Shown here in pieces: positions 16,703-25,939 of a stretch of DNA of 35,041 nt. The stretch's first letter is position 1. Every line of letters starts with the position of its first letter. The notes under the pieces were generated by a model. That model was given only the letters and a program-made list of their open reading frames with translations, did no database searches and was not told where the DNA came from. Origin of the DNA: Candidatus Alloscybalousia intestinigallinarum (lineage in GTDB: Bacteria; Bacillota_I; Bacilli_A; RF39; UBA660); assembly GCA_018716115.1 (NCBI GenBank), contig DVKF01000035.1, forward strand, positions 1-35,041. Reading direction: 5' to 3'. Position numbers and translations under genes: made by a program.

Positions 16703-17444
16703 ATTCCAAGATTTCGATTTTATCCGTCATTTTCTCTTTAGGAAAAACCGCTAATTTTTCCTGATTATCACAAGTAACCAATAATAAATTAGATAAATCT
16801 TTATACCCCATATTCTCTAATCGAGTAAGCAACCACTTCTCATCCTTGTGAATGTATTTTAAATGTTTAGGCATAATCTTCCCATCGATAACCAGATTAC
16901 AAACCAACCCATTCTCTGATACTTTTAATTTTTGATCATTAGGCGTAATTGGTTGATATTTACTTCGAGGTAAAAAACTAACTTTTCCACTAGTTTCTAA
17001 AATAGAACAATTAATCTGTCTAATATCATAAAATCCATTTTCCCTTGCAATCTGTAAAAAATCATTAACATCCAACTTACTTTTCTTTAAATTCTCATAA
17101 ATTAGTTTCCCATGATCCATCAATACTAGTGGAGTACCTGTAAAAAAGCGACGCAACCAAATACTTTTAGTCGTAATCAAAGAAACTAATGCCGCAAAAC
17201 CACCATAAACAACAATTGACAAAATTCCATCTAAATAGTCAATTGAGTCATCGACACTTAAACTAGCGGCTATCGAACCAATACTAATTCCGATAATATA
17301 ATCAAAAAGATTAAGTTGACTAATCTGCTTCTTTCCCATCATTTCCGTAATCAAAAACAAAACCACTAACGAGATAAATGAGCGAAGAAAAATATCCAAA
17401 TAATTTTCTAATTTAAATAAGTCTTGTAAAGATAAAACAAACAT
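16701..17444 (-). CDS. DUF421 (YetF-family) membrane protein
   Basis: The 247-residue product has three N-terminal membrane helices (FLRSFISLVVLFLITEMMG, FDYIIGISIGSIAASLSV, GILSIVVYGGFAALVSLITT). A cytosolic domain with the family's PLVLMDHGKLIYENLKKSKLDVNDFLQIARENGFYDI pattern follows, then a second small alpha/beta repeat. The start chosen is the ATG at 17444 behind GGTGAT; an in-frame ATG four codons earlier is possible. The frame upstream is open to 17588, but that stretch overlaps the rsmF promoter and is not coding. YetF proteins are membrane proteins of unknown biochemical role, some linked to spore germination or stress. Confidence 0.9.
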   Translation of the reverse strand: MFVLSLQDLFKLENYLDIFLRSFISLVVLFLITEMMGKKQISQLNLFDYIIGISIGSIAASLSVDDSIDYLDGILSIVVYGGFAALVSLITTKSIWLRRFFTGTPLVLMDHGKLIYENLKKSKLDVNDFLQIARENGFYDIRQINCSILETSGKVSFLPRSKYQPITPNDQKLKVSENGLVCNLVIDGKIMPKHLKYIHKDEKWLLTRLENMGYKDLSNLLLVTCDNQEKLAVFPKEKMTDKIEILE

Positions 17445-17530
17445 TTCTATCACCATTTTTAATATGAATAAAATGATAAATCTTATACTTGTTCTTAAAA
17501 TAGATTCTTTAATCAGAGAAAAAAATTTGT

Positions 17531-17536
17531 TATAAT
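17531..17536 (+). promoter_or_regulatory. -10 box of the rsmF promoter
   Basis: TATAAT lies 27 nt before the rsmF start. The -35 at 17 nt spacing is TTTAAT, a weak match. Confidence 0.55.
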
Positions 17537-17563
17537 AAAAAGGCAAAAAAGAGGGCGAGATAA

Positions 17564-18940
17564 ATGAAAGAAAAAATAAATTTACCAAAAGAATTCATTG
17601 AAGCAAGAAAACCAATAATAGGAAAAAATTGGGAAAGTTTGATAAAAGAATATGAAAAAGAGCCAATTAGAGGATTACAAGTCAACACTTTAAAAATCGA
17701 TCCAAAAACTTTTCAACAAAAATTCACCACAAAAATTGAGCCCATTCCTTATACTTCTAACGGTTTTTATATAGAAGAAGAATTAAAAGCGGGTAAAGAT
17801 CCTCTACACCACGCAGGAAGTTATTATGTTCAAGAACCCTCAGCGATGATTGTAGCGAATTCTCTACCGATTAAAAAAGACAGTATTATCTTAGACGTTT
17901 GTAGTGCGCCTGGAGGAAAAACAATTGGGATTAGTAATCAGTTACAAAAATCCGGGCTAATCGTCGCAAATGAAGTAAATCCTACGAGAGCCAAAATTCT
18001 ATTAGGAAACATAGAAAGAATGGGAATACCTAATTGCCTAGTAACTAATTTTCAGGTTAACCAATTAAGAGATTTATACCCTAATACGTTTGATTATATT
18101 TTTCTAGATACTCCTTGTTCAGGAGAGGGAATGTTTAGAAAAGATGAACAAGCACTTCAAGAATGGAGTCTAAAAGCAGTAGATCATTGTAGTAAACGTA
18201 GTCTAGAACTCCTTGAAACCATAAATGACTGTCTGAAAACTGACGGATATCTTATTTATTCGACCTGTACTTTTGCGAAAGAAGAAAATGAAGATATCAT
18301 AGAAAAATTTCTAAATCACCATTCTTATCAAATACTACCGGTTCCAGAAAGTATCCAAAAAGTAACCGAACCAGGCGTTAAAACCAACAATCAGCAAACA
18401 ACTGAAAACTGTCGCAGATTTTATCCCTATACAGGTAAGGGGGAAGGACAATTCGTAGCGGTACTACAAAAACAAGAAAAACAAAATGGGAAATCTAACA
18501 TCAAAAGTACCATTCAACCATTAACTGCCCAACAAAAAAAGATCGTCATCCCCGCTTTAAAAGAAATATTAATAGAAGTTCCTGATCACATTTATCAGTA
18601 TAAAGAAAAAATTATCTACTTTGAAAAAGTGGACTTTCCTATTCCTGCTCATCAAGTATTATGTGCAGGAATCACTCTAGGTACTATCGAAAAAAATCGG
18701 TTTATTCCTCATCATCAATTGTTTACTAGTTTTGGTAAACAAATGAAAAACCAATTAAATTTAAAGAAAGATGACCCTAGAGTAATACAATATCTAAACG
18801 GTTATGAAATAGAAGCTGAAAATATAATGGATGGTTGGGGAGTATTATTAATAGAGGAATGCCCAACTGGAGGATTTAAAGCAAGTAGAGGAAAGCTAAA
18901 AAATCATTATCCCAAAGGATTAAGAATATTTTCAAACTAA
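17564..18940 (+). CDS. rsmF: RsmF-type rRNA m5C methyltransferase
   Basis: The 458-residue NOL1/NOP2/sun-family methyltransferase transfers methyl from SAM to C5 of cytosine in 16S rRNA. SAM motif I is DVCSAPGGKT (111-120). The two catalytic cysteines are in TPCSGEGMFRK (Cys185) and STCTF (Cys235). The N-terminal part (RGLQVNTLKI, GFYIEEELKAGKDPLHHAGSYYVQEPSAM) is typical. The C-terminal extension (about 310-458), with GWGVLLIEECPTGGFKASRGKLKNHYPKGLR, matches the RsmF C-terminal/PUA-like domains rather than short RsmB. The ATG follows GAGGG. The gene ends in a strong shared terminator with the convergent fhs operon. Confidence 0.93.
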   Translation: MKEKINLPKEFIEARKPIIGKNWESLIKEYEKEPIRGLQVNTLKIDPKTFQQKFTTKIEPIPYTSNGFYIEEELKAGKDPLHHAGSYYVQEPSAMIVANSLPIKKDSIILDVCSAPGGKTIGISNQLQKSGLIVANEVNPTRAKILLGNIERMGIPNCLVTNFQVNQLRDLYPNTFDYIFLDTPCSGEGMFRKDEQALQEWSLKAVDHCSKRSLELLETINDCLKTDGYLIYSTCTFAKEENEDIIEKFLNHHSYQILPVPESIQKVTEPGVKTNNQQTTENCRRFYPYTGKGEGQFVAVLQKQEKQNGKSNIKSTIQPLTAQQKKIVIPALKEILIEVPDHIYQYKEKIIYFEKVDFPIPAHQVLCAGITLGTIEKNRFIPHHQLFTSFGKQMKNQLNLKKDDPRVIQYLNGYEIEAENIMDGWGVLLIEECPTGGFKASRGKLKNHYPKGLRIFSN

Positions 18941-18968
18941 AAGAAGTAAACATCTGCTTACTTCTTTT
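18939..18968. terminator. Bidirectional terminator between rsmF and fhs
   Basis: An 11 bp perfect stem AAAAGAAGTAA / TTACTTCTTTT with an eight-base loop lies between the convergent stops, with A/T runs in the stem ends. Confidence 0.9.
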
Positions 18969-18969
18969 C

Positions 18970-20457
18970 TTATTCAAAAGATTCATAATTAGGTTGTTTA
19001 GGAAGACCAGGCATCGTAATAATCTTATTTAAAAGAACGATGATCATCTCACTTCCCGTTTGAAACGAAAGATCGCGAACCGTTAAAGTATAATCTTTAG
19101 GATACCCTAATTTCTTTGCATCATCGCTGATTGAATATGGCGTCTTAGCAATACAGATAGGATAATGAGAAATACCTAAATGTTCGATCTCTTGTAGTTT
19201 CTTCTTGGCATCTTCTTGATAGAGAATATCTCCGGCATGATAGACACGTTTAGCCAATATTTCTATTTTATCTGTAATACTTGCTTCTAATGGATATAAA
19301 AATTGGAAAGAAGTATTTGACTCTTCACAAAGATGAACCACTTCTTGCGCTAGTTCAAGAGAGCCAGCACTACCTTCCAGATAAGCAGAAGAAACAATTG
19401 CCTTTACACCTTGTTTTTGACAAAAATCGACAAGTTCTTGAATTTCTTCTTCCTTATCTTTTGAAAAACAATTGATTGTAACACAAAAAGGAACAGAATA
19501 TTGTTTCAAATGATCAATATGAGCCTGTAAATTTTCAATGCCACTATGTTTTAAAGCCTGAACCGTCGCAATTAAAACAATAGCGTTGGGCTTTAATTCG
19601 GCTTTACGACATTTAATATTAAGAAATTTTTCAGCACCAAGATCACTACCAAAACCAGCTTCTGTTACTACGTAATCAGCAAGCCCCAAACCTAATTTTG
19701 TTGCAACAATACTGTTACAACCATGAGCAATATTGGCAAAAGGTCCCCCATGAACAAGAACAGGATTTTCTTCTAATGACTGGACTAAATTTGGATAAAA
19801 TGCATGTTCTAACAATAAGTACATCGCTCCATCTACTTTTAAATCCTTAGCATAAATTGCCTCTCCATCCTCGTTATAACCAATCAAAATATGAGATAAG
19901 CGTCTACGTAAATCCTCTCGATCTGTAGCTAAACAAAAAATTGCCATCACTTCACTAGCGGCCGTAATATCAAAATTTTCTCGCAAACTACGGTCATTGA
20001 CATCCAAACATCTTCTTACTCGAACTGTTTTAGGATCAATTCTTAGAACATTTCCTTGATAAATATGATTATCCACAGCAGCGCAAAGCAAGTTATTAGC
20101 AGCCGTAATCGCATGAAAATCTCCTGTAAAATGAAGATTAATATCCTCACTAGGAATGATAGAGGCTTTTCCTCCACCAGTTGCCCCTCCTTTTAAGCCA
20201 AATACCGGTCCTAAAGAAGGTTCACGAAGAACAGCAAGTGAACTTTTTCCTAACCTTCTTAACGCATCATTTAACCCAATACTAACAGTCGTCTTCCCTT
20301 CCCCATACGGAGTGGGATTTACCGCGGTTACTAACACTAAATGACTATTTGATTTAGGAGTAACTTGCTTTAAAATTTTTGCTTTTGTATCGCCATACAT
20401 ATAAATATCTTCTTTACTTAACTCTAACTTTTTCGCAACATCGATAATTGGTAACAT
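18970..20457 (-). CDS. fhs: Formate-tetrahydrofolate ligase (short form)
   Basis: This enzyme makes 10-formyl-THF from formate, THF and ATP for one-carbon metabolism. The P-loop TPYGEGKTT, the family motif VHGGPFANIAHGCNSI, TEAGFGSDLGAEKF, and the closing TMPGLPKQP are present. From the ATG at 20457 (GGAGAGGG ribosome site) it is 495 residues, against roughly 550-560 usually. The difference is mainly a missing helical segment after ATVQALK (where others have about 25 residues before the HI..L region) and an abrupt C-terminus. The upstream open frame to 20574 lies inside the previous gene and is not used. The start is 2 nt after the stop of the P-type-ATPase-like gene, and the ribosome site overlaps that gene's end, so translation is probably coupled. 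Confidence 0.94.
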   Translation of the reverse strand: MLPIIDVAKKLELSKEDIYMYGDTKAKILKQVTPKSNSHLVLVTAVNPTPYGEGKTTVSIGLNDALRRLGKSSLAVLREPSLGPVFGLKGGATGGGKASIIPSEDINLHFTGDFHAITAANNLLCAAVDNHIYQGNVLRIDPKTVRVRRCLDVNDRSLRENFDITAASEVMAIFCLATDREDLRRRLSHILIGYNEDGEAIYAKDLKVDGAMYLLLEHAFYPNLVQSLEENPVLVHGGPFANIAHGCNSIVATKLGLGLADYVVTEAGFGSDLGAEKFLNIKCRKAELKPNAIVLIATVQALKHSGIENLQAHIDHLKQYSVPFCVTINCFSKDKEEEIQELVDFCQKQGVKAIVSSAYLEGSAGSLELAQEVVHLCEESNTSFQFLYPLEASITDKIEILAKRVYHAGDILYQEDAKKKLQEIEHLGISHYPICIAKTPYSISDDAKKLGYPKDYTLTVRDLSFQTGSEMIIVLLNKIITMPGLPKQPNYESFE

Positions 20458-20459
20458 GT

Positions 20460-22205
20460 TTACCCTCTCCTTTTTCCATAATACAATCGAAATAACCAAA
20501 ATAGAATTGGTAAATGAAATAGAAATCCTAACAAAATAATCAAATAAAAATCTCTTACCACAAAAAGAAAACAAAACAATAAAACTAGCTTACTAAAGAT
20601 TAACCTTTTGACTATCTTCTTTAGATCATTTTTGATTAAATAACAATAACGAAACAAATAGACTACTTTACTCATGTCGTTATCTACTATCATTATATCA
20701 CTATTTTCTAATTGACATGAATAAATACCATTCATCAACAAAGTAACCTCAGTCCATCTTTCTTCAATTTTATCACTGATAAATAAGGTTTTACTACCAT
20801 ACATTTGGGTAAAGTACTGTAACCAAAACCGCCAACGCTCTTCATTTAATCGTGAATAACTATCCTTAATTCCTAAAGTTCTAGAAACAGCATAGACAAC
20901 TCGTTCATCATCATGAGAAAAAGTACCAAAATGTTTTACCCCCAACTGCTTTAACGCCAACAAATCATCTTTTAAACTCAATTTAATCTTATCAGCAATG
21001 ACAATAGCCCCGATTGCTTCTCCGTCAACAGCAACATATAAAATGGTACCGATATCAAATAATTTATCGACTACAATATCATTTTCTTCCATAAAAGCAT
21101 AATTACCAACCAGTATTTTGTGTTCTAAATATTCAAAAGAATGACCACCATCATGAAATTGATGATGATGAATTCTACTTTTATCTACATGAACTTGTCG
21201 ATATGCACGAATACAATTCGCAATATGATCATCCCGACTATCCATCGCACAATTTAAATAATAGAAGAAATCTTCTTCATTTTCCGTCTCATATTTAGCA
21301 ACTGAAAAATCACCCAAAGTTAAAATTCCTGTTTTCGTAAAAAGAATATTTTGAGTAAAAAACAAATCGAAAAGGGAAGCCTTACGAAGAACGTAAATTC
21401 CTTGTTTTTCAAGATGAATACTCATCAATAATAATATACTTTGAAACAAAAAGGAAAAAGGTAAGACCGTAAGAATAAATAAACAAGTAAAAATAAAATA
21501 AACTCTAGAAAAAGAATGGACAATTAAGAAAATAAATACGGCAATGAGTAAACTGAAAAAAAGAATAGAAAACCAAAAAGGAATACTATAATACCAAGCA
21601 TGTTCCCTACGATCAAGATTGATTTTATTTCTAAGCGTAATTAAAGCAGAAACTTCTTTTTGAACTTGAACATAGATTTCTTTATCTAAATTTTGGTCCC
21701 CTGCCAAAACAAAATCGCCTTTTTTGACACTTAGTTTTTTAGTATATCTCATTAGAAGCGTTCTTCCTCGAAAAATAATTCCGTCAACTAGAATTTTTTC
21801 GTTCTCTTTAAAGACAATGATGTCTCCTTCTTTCACACTTTTAAGTGGAATAGGATGACAATTTTTTGTTTTTTGATCATACAAAGTAATTAAACAATTA
21901 TCATTGGGAAAAGAATGAATACGTTGTTTCGCCAAAAATGTAAGTAAAGACTCTTCTAAAAGAGAAATAAGTCCAGTAATTACAAGTAAAAATAAGGCAT
22001 ATTTCTCTTTACCAATAACTAAAAAGAGAATAGCCAAGAAAAAACTAATATATAAATTGGTGTTTTCTAGACGCAAAAAATGAATCAAAAATAAAATCCA
22101 ACTAACAAATGCACATGAAAAAATAAGGCGCGACGAAAAAAAGATATAGCTTACGGTAAAAAGGGAAGCTAAAAAGAAGAAAAACCATTTACTTGTTATT
22201 TTCAT
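20460..22205 (-). CDS. P1B-type ATPase homologue lacking catalytic motifs (predicted pseudoenzyme)
   Basis: The 581-residue membrane protein follows the P-type ATPase plan. Paired N-terminal helices are followed by an actuator domain (VKEGDIIVFKENEKILVDGIIFRG, 124-147, as in the family's GD-x-PVDG pattern). Two central helices, a large cytosolic loop and two terminal helices complete the plan. The active-site elements are altered. TGES is replaced by YTKK (154-157). The DKTGTLT phosphorylation site is TKTGILT with Thr290 for Asp. The CPC-like metal site is LPFS, the TGD motif is FSHDD, and the GDGxNDxPAL hinge is ISDKIEERWTEV. The frame is intact and a sound promoter precedes it, so this is not a decayed gene. 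It cannot form the aspartyl-phosphate. Regulation, scaffolding or ligand sensing are possible. It is co-transcribed with fhs. Confidence 0.85.
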   Translation of the reverse strand: MKITSKWFFFFLASLFTVSYIFFSSRLIFSCAFVSWILFLIHFLRLENTNLYISFFLAILFLVIGKEKYALFLLVITGLISLLEESLLTFLAKQRIHSFPNDNCLITLYDQKTKNCHPIPLKSVKEGDIIVFKENEKILVDGIIFRGRTLLMRYTKKLSVKKGDFVLAGDQNLDKEIYVQVQKEVSALITLRNKINLDRREHAWYYSIPFWFSILFFSLLIAVFIFLIVHSFSRVYFIFTCLFILTVLPFSFLFQSILLLMSIHLEKQGIYVLRKASLFDLFFTQNILFTKTGILTLGDFSVAKYETENEEDFFYYLNCAMDSRDDHIANCIRAYRQVHVDKSRIHHHQFHDGGHSFEYLEHKILVGNYAFMEENDIVVDKLFDIGTILYVAVDGEAIGAIVIADKIKLSLKDDLLALKQLGVKHFGTFSHDDERVVYAVSRTLGIKDSYSRLNEERWRFWLQYFTQMYGSKTLFISDKIEERWTEVTLLMNGIYSCQLENSDIMIVDNDMSKVVYLFRYCYLIKNDLKKIVKRLIFSKLVLLFCFLFVVRDFYLIILLGFLFHLPILFWLFRLYYGKRRG

Positions 22206-22229
22206 CCAAACACCCCATAACTACCATAA

Positions 22230-22258
22230 ATTATAACTTTATTTCTATAATTTTTCAA
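22230..22258 (-). promoter_or_regulatory. Sigma-A promoter of the pseudo-ATPase/fhs operon
   Basis: TTGAAA (22253-22258) and TATAAT (22230-22235) are spaced by 17 nt on the minus strand, about 24 nt from the ATG. Confidence 0.82.
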
Positions 22259-22263
22259 GCATA

Positions 22264-22288
22264 GAAAAAGAGGAAACTTATTCCCCTT
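22264..22288 (-). terminator. Terminator after clpB
   Basis: AAGGGGAA pairs with TTTCCTCTT (one G-T wobble) around a short loop and is followed on the minus strand by a T run, 13 nt after the clpB stop. Confidence 0.72.
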
Positions 22289-22300
22289 ATTCTTACCCAA

Positions 22301-24439
22301 TTAATCTTCTAACCGATTGTTATCTTTTGAAGTAGAGTCATCTCTACGAACCACGATTTTGTTACAATCATCCTGATAATCGATAATTAAAGTATCACCA
22401 TAATGAACTTGATCTTCCACAATCATCCGCGATAATGCCGTTTCTACTGTACGACCAACTAAACGTTTTAAAGGTCTAGCACCATAAGTAATATCATAAC
22501 CATTTTCTACAAGATAATTACGAGCTTTATCTGTTAATACAAGATGAATATTATCATCACGTAAACGATCCATCAATTCAACAATTAACTTATCAAGAAT
22601 CTTAGAAATTACTTCTTTCGTTAATGGTTTAAAGACAATAATTTCATCAACACGATTAATAAATTCCGGACGGAAATATTTTTTTACATCATCCATTACT
22701 TTATCCGTGTTACCATCTAAGATATGTTCACTTCCTAAATTACTCGTCATGATAATAATCGTATTCTTAAAATCAACAGTTCTACCATTTGAATCCGTTA
22801 CTCGACCGTCATCCAAAATCTGAAGTAATAAGTTTAATACCTCTGGATGCGCTTTTTCAATTTCATCAAATAAAACGATACTATAAGGATTACGTCGTAC
22901 TGCTTCTGTTAATTGACCGCCTTCTTCATAACCAACATATCCTGGAGGAGAACCAATAAGACGAGATACTGAGAACTTTTCCATATATTCGCTCATATCG
23001 ATACGAATCATGTGCTTCTCATCATCAAACAATTCGTAAGCTAAAGTTCTAGCCACTTCTGTTTTACCGACACCCGTTGGTCCTAAAAAGATAAAGGAAC
23101 CAATTGGACGATTCGGATCTTTAATGCCACTACGACTTCTGATAATAGCATCACTAACTAGCGAAATTGCCTCACTCTGACCGATGACACGTTTTTCCAT
23201 ATTTTCTTTTAAATTAAGAAGTTTTTCTCGTTCACCACTAATTAATTTACTAACCGGAATATTTGTCCACTTAGAAATCACCTGAGCGATATCTTCTGAA
23301 GTAACAACATCACTTAAAATCTTATTCTTCTCTAAGTTATTAAGCGCAGCTAGTTCCTTTTCCAATTTAGGAAGTTCACCATGACGAAGTCGAGCTGCTT
23401 TCTCTAAGTCATAATCATTTTCAGCTTGTTCTAACGCAAACTTAGTCCGTTCAATTTCCTTTTTCTTAGCTTTGATATCATCGTTAATCGATTTTTCCTT
23501 TTCCCAATCTTCCGTTAATTCTTTCTCGCGAGCTTTAAGATTTTCCAATGTTTCATCGATAGACTCTACTCGTTTTTTCGATAATTCATCTTTTTCTTTT
23601 TTTATGGCTTCACGTTCAATTTGTAGACGCATAATCTCACGAGTTAAGGTATCCAGTTCATTAGGAACAGAATCCATCTGAACACGAATCGTTGCGCAAG
23701 CTTCATCGATTAGGTCAATAGCTTTATCTGGCAAATAACGATCCGTAATATAACGATTAGACATAACTGCCGCACTAACGAGTGCTTTATCTTGGATATT
23801 AACTCCATGATGGATTTCGAATCGTTCTTTTAAACCACGCAAAATAGTAATCGTATCCTCAACCGTAGGTTCACTAACTTTAATTTTTTGAAAGCGTCGC
23901 TCCAAAGCACCATCTTTTTCAATATATTTACGATATTCGTTTAAGGTTGTAGCACCAATTACATGAATTTCGCCACGAGCAAGCATTGGTTTTAAAATAT
24001 TAGAAGTATCCATAGCACCTTCCGCACCAGTACCTACAATCGTATGAATTTCATCGATAAACATGATGATTTCGCCTTCGCTCTTCTTAATTTCATTAAG
24101 TACATTCTTTAGACGCTCTTCAAATTCACCACGATATTTAGCACCAGCTACTAGACTGGCCATATCAAGTTCCCATATCGTCTTATCCTTTAGACTATTA
24201 GGAACATCTCCTCTAATAATACGTAAGGCAAGACCTTCTACAATTGCCGTTTTACCAACACCAGGCTCACCGATTAATACTGGGTTATTTTTTGTTTTTC
24301 TAGATAAAATACGTGTAATACTACGAATTTCTTCATCACGACCAATAACCGGATCAATTTTCCCGTTTTTAGCATCTTCCGTAATATTTCGTCCATATTT
24401 TTCTAAAACATTTTCATTGTTTTCCATATTAGGATACAT
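22301..24439 (-). CDS. clpB: ClpB disaggregase lacking the N-terminal Clp_N domain
   Basis: This is a Hsp100 AAA+ unfoldase that rescues aggregated proteins with DnaK. From the ATG at 24439 (GGGGTGAT ribosome site) the product is 712 residues. AAA1 has Walker [10 protein letters not shown] (57-65) and Walker [12 protein letters not shown] full-length coiled-coil M-domain typical of ClpB rather than ClpC follows (about 255-375). AAA2 has [50 protein letters not shown], and sensor RRPEF-like PEFINRVDE. The roughly 140-residue N-terminal substrate-binding domain is absent: the protein opens at [27 protein letters not shown]. There is no ClpP-binding loop visible. A CIRCE operator overlaps the promoter, so HrcA should repress it. 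Confidence 0.95.
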   Translation of the reverse strand: MYPNMENNENVLEKYGRNITEDAKNGKIDPVIGRDEEIRSITRILSRKTKNNPVLIGEPGVGKTAIVEGLALRIIRGDVPNSLKDKTIWELDMASLVAGAKYRGEFEERLKNVLNEIKKSEGEIIMFIDEIHTIVGTGAEGAMDTSNILKPMLARGEIHVIGATTLNEYRKYIEKDGALERRFQKIKVSEPTVEDTITILRGLKERFEIHHGVNIQDKALVSAAVMSNRYITDRYLPDKAIDLIDEACATIRVQMDSVPNELDTLTREIMRLQIEREAIKKEKDELSKKRVESIDETLENLKAREKELTEDWEKEKSINDDIKAKKKEIERTKFALEQAENDYDLEKAARLRHGELPKLEKELAALNNLEKNKILSDVVTSEDIAQVISKWTNIPVSKLISGEREKLLNLKENMEKRVIGQSEAISLVSDAIIRSRSGIKDPNRPIGSFIFLGPTGVGKTEVARTLAYELFDDEKHMIRIDMSEYMEKFSVSRLIGSPPGYVGYEEGGQLTEAVRRNPYSIVLFDEIEKAHPEVLNLLLQILDDGRVTDSNGRTVDFKNTIIIMTSNLGSEHILDGNTDKVMDDVKKYFRPEFINRVDEIIVFKPLTKEVISKILDKLIVELMDRLRDDNIHLVLTDKARNYLVENGYDITYGARPLKRLVGRTVETALSRMIVEDQVHYGDTLIIDYQDDCNKIVVRRDDSTSKDNNRLED

Positions 24440-24462
24440 ATCTATCACCCCTTCTGCCACAC

Positions 24463-24491
24463 ATTATATCACTATAATTAGCACTTGTCAA
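24463..24491 (-). promoter_or_regulatory. Sigma-A promoter of clpB, embedded in CIRCE
   Basis: A perfect TTGACA -35 (24486-24491) and perfect TATAAT -10 (24463-24468) are spaced by 17 nt. The -35 lies within the central part of the CIRCE operator. Confidence 0.92.
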
Positions 24492-24504
24492 TAGAGAGTG
24501 CTAA
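24478..24504. promoter_or_regulatory. CIRCE operator (HrcA binding site)
   Basis: TTAGCACTT-N9-GAGTGCTAA matches the CIRCE consensus TTAGCACTC-N9-GAGTGCTAA at all but one position. HrcA binding here would block the clpB -35 box. Confidence 0.95.
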
Positions 24505-24531
24505 AAAATATAAAAGAAAAAGGACTAAATT

Positions 24532-25866
24532 TTATTCAGCCACTTTTTTCAATGCTTCTTGTAATTGATTATCTGTCTCGTCACTCGGATTTTGATAATA
24601 TTCGGTATTCATTTCTACGCGAAGAGTAGGTTCCACGCCCACTTCGTTAATCCAATTACCATCTGGAGTTAACCATTTTTGAATTGTATATTTTACGGTT
24701 GCCCCGTTCTCCAACTGATATGCACGTTGTACTGTTCCTTTTCCATAAGAATTAACACCTACTACGTCTGCCCCATAAGACTCTTTTAAAGCAGCTGCTA
24801 AAATTTCTGATGCCGAAGCACTACTGCTATTAATCAATACAGCGATTGGATAATCGCGCTGAGCCTTTGTTTGATCGTATACTTTTTCAACAATTCCTTT
24901 GGTATCTAATTGATAAACTACTTTACCATTTCCTAAAAATAAAGAAGCTATTTCTGTAACACAATCTAAATATCCACCTGAATTACTACGGACATCAATC
25001 ACTAATGAATCGATACCTTCATCTTCTAATGTTTCTAACGCTCGCTCAAATTGCTGATAAGTATTAGCCGCAAATATACTAATATAGATATATCCGACTT
25101 TCTTTTGATTAACATCAAAAACAGAAGAATCTACCGATTCAATTTCAATTGTTTCTCTTTCAACAGTAAATGTCTTTTCTTCATCATCCCGACGAACAGT
25201 AATATTTACTTTAGAATCCGTACTTTTTTTAATTAAATCAGAAACTTCAGAAGATGACATCTCAGTAACATCAATATCATTTACCCGAATAATGACATCC
25301 CCTGCTTGTAAACCAGCTTTAGCTGCAGGACTATCTTCAAAGGGATTAGAAACAATAACGCTACCATCTTCTAGTTGCATAATCTCAGTACCAATACCTA
25401 CATACTTTCCTTCTACTTGTTCATTAAAATCTTCGGTTTCATCTTCGTCCATATAAACAGAATATTTATCACCAAGATATTCAATCATACCTTTAATCCC
25501 AGCACTCAACATCTCGCCTTCATCAATTTCTTCATAATAATTCTCTTTTATATCTTCATAAGTATCTAAAAACTCTTGAAACTCATGAGAAACAGTAACA
25601 GACTCGTTTTTAGTAGTCTTCGCCATAAACTGATTGACAAAACCACCTAAAAAGCCACCAATAATAAGAGTAATAATCATAATTAAGATGACTTCTAAGT
25701 AATTAAAGCCAACCTTTTTTTCCACAATAATCTCTCTTACCGGAGAATCTTCTTCTTGATCTTTTTTTTCATTTTCTTCTATCTCTTCACTTTTGATGTT
25801 ATTTTCTTGTACTTCGTCTTTATTTTTCTCTTTTCGATGAAAAGTTCTCTTCTTTTTTTCCTCCAT
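24532..25866 (-). CDS. Carboxyl-terminal processing protease, S41 family (CtpA-like)
   Basis: The 444-residue protein has a charged cytosolic N-terminus, one membrane anchor (YLEVILIMIITLIIGGFLGGFV, about 56-77), and an extracellular S41 protease. The PDZ domain lies at about 152-235 (GIGTEIMQLEDGSVIVSNPFEDSPAAKAGLQAGDVI). The catalytic core has the DVRSNSGGYL motif, the nucleophile in SSSASASEI (about Ser351) and the general base in GVNSYGKGTVQ (Lys376). The likely job is processing or quality control of exported proteins. The Glu/Lys-rich 40-residue cytosolic tail is long for the family. A plausible promoter (TTGTTT-16-TATAAG) and a GAGGTG ribosome site precede it. Confidence 0.95.
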   Translation of the reverse strand: MEEKKKRTFHRKEKNKDEVQENNIKSEEIEENEKKDQEEDSPVREIIVEKKVGFNYLEVILIMIITLIIGGFLGGFVNQFMAKTTKNESVTVSHEFQEFLDTYEDIKENYYEEIDEGEMLSAGIKGMIEYLGDKYSVYMDEDETEDFNEQVEGKYVGIGTEIMQLEDGSVIVSNPFEDSPAAKAGLQAGDVIIRVNDIDVTEMSSSEVSDLIKKSTDSKVNITVRRDDEEKTFTVERETIEIESVDSSVFDVNQKKVGYIYISIFAANTYQQFERALETLEDEGIDSLVIDVRSNSGGYLDCVTEIASLFLGNGKVVYQLDTKGIVEKVYDQTKAQRDYPIAVLINSSSASASEILAAALKESYGADVVGVNSYGKGTVQRAYQLENGATVKYTIQKWLTPDGNWINEVGVEPTLRVEMNTEYYQNPSDETDNQLQEALKKVAE

Positions 25867-25915
25867 AATACACCTCTTTATGCTTATAATTCATTCTACC
25901 ACAAAAACAAGGTAT

Positions 25916-25939
25916 TTAGAATAAAAATTTTTATTCTAA
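25916..25939. terminator. Perfect A/T-rich palindrome at the end of the licD-like gene
   Basis: TTAGAATAAAAA and its exact complement form a 24 nt palindrome that includes the TAG stop of the leftward licD-like gene. It may act as a weak terminator; the only T run is inside the stem. Confidence 0.5.

Noticed and set aside
17445-17588. Upstream extension of the DUF421 protein
   Set aside because: It would overlap the start and promoter of the divergent rsmF gene; the ATG at 17444 has a ribosome-site match and fits the family N-terminus.
20458-20574. Upstream extension of fhs by 39 codons
   Set aside because: It overlaps the end of the pseudo-ATPase gene in another frame and lacks a ribosome site; family alignment begins at MLPIIDVAKKL.
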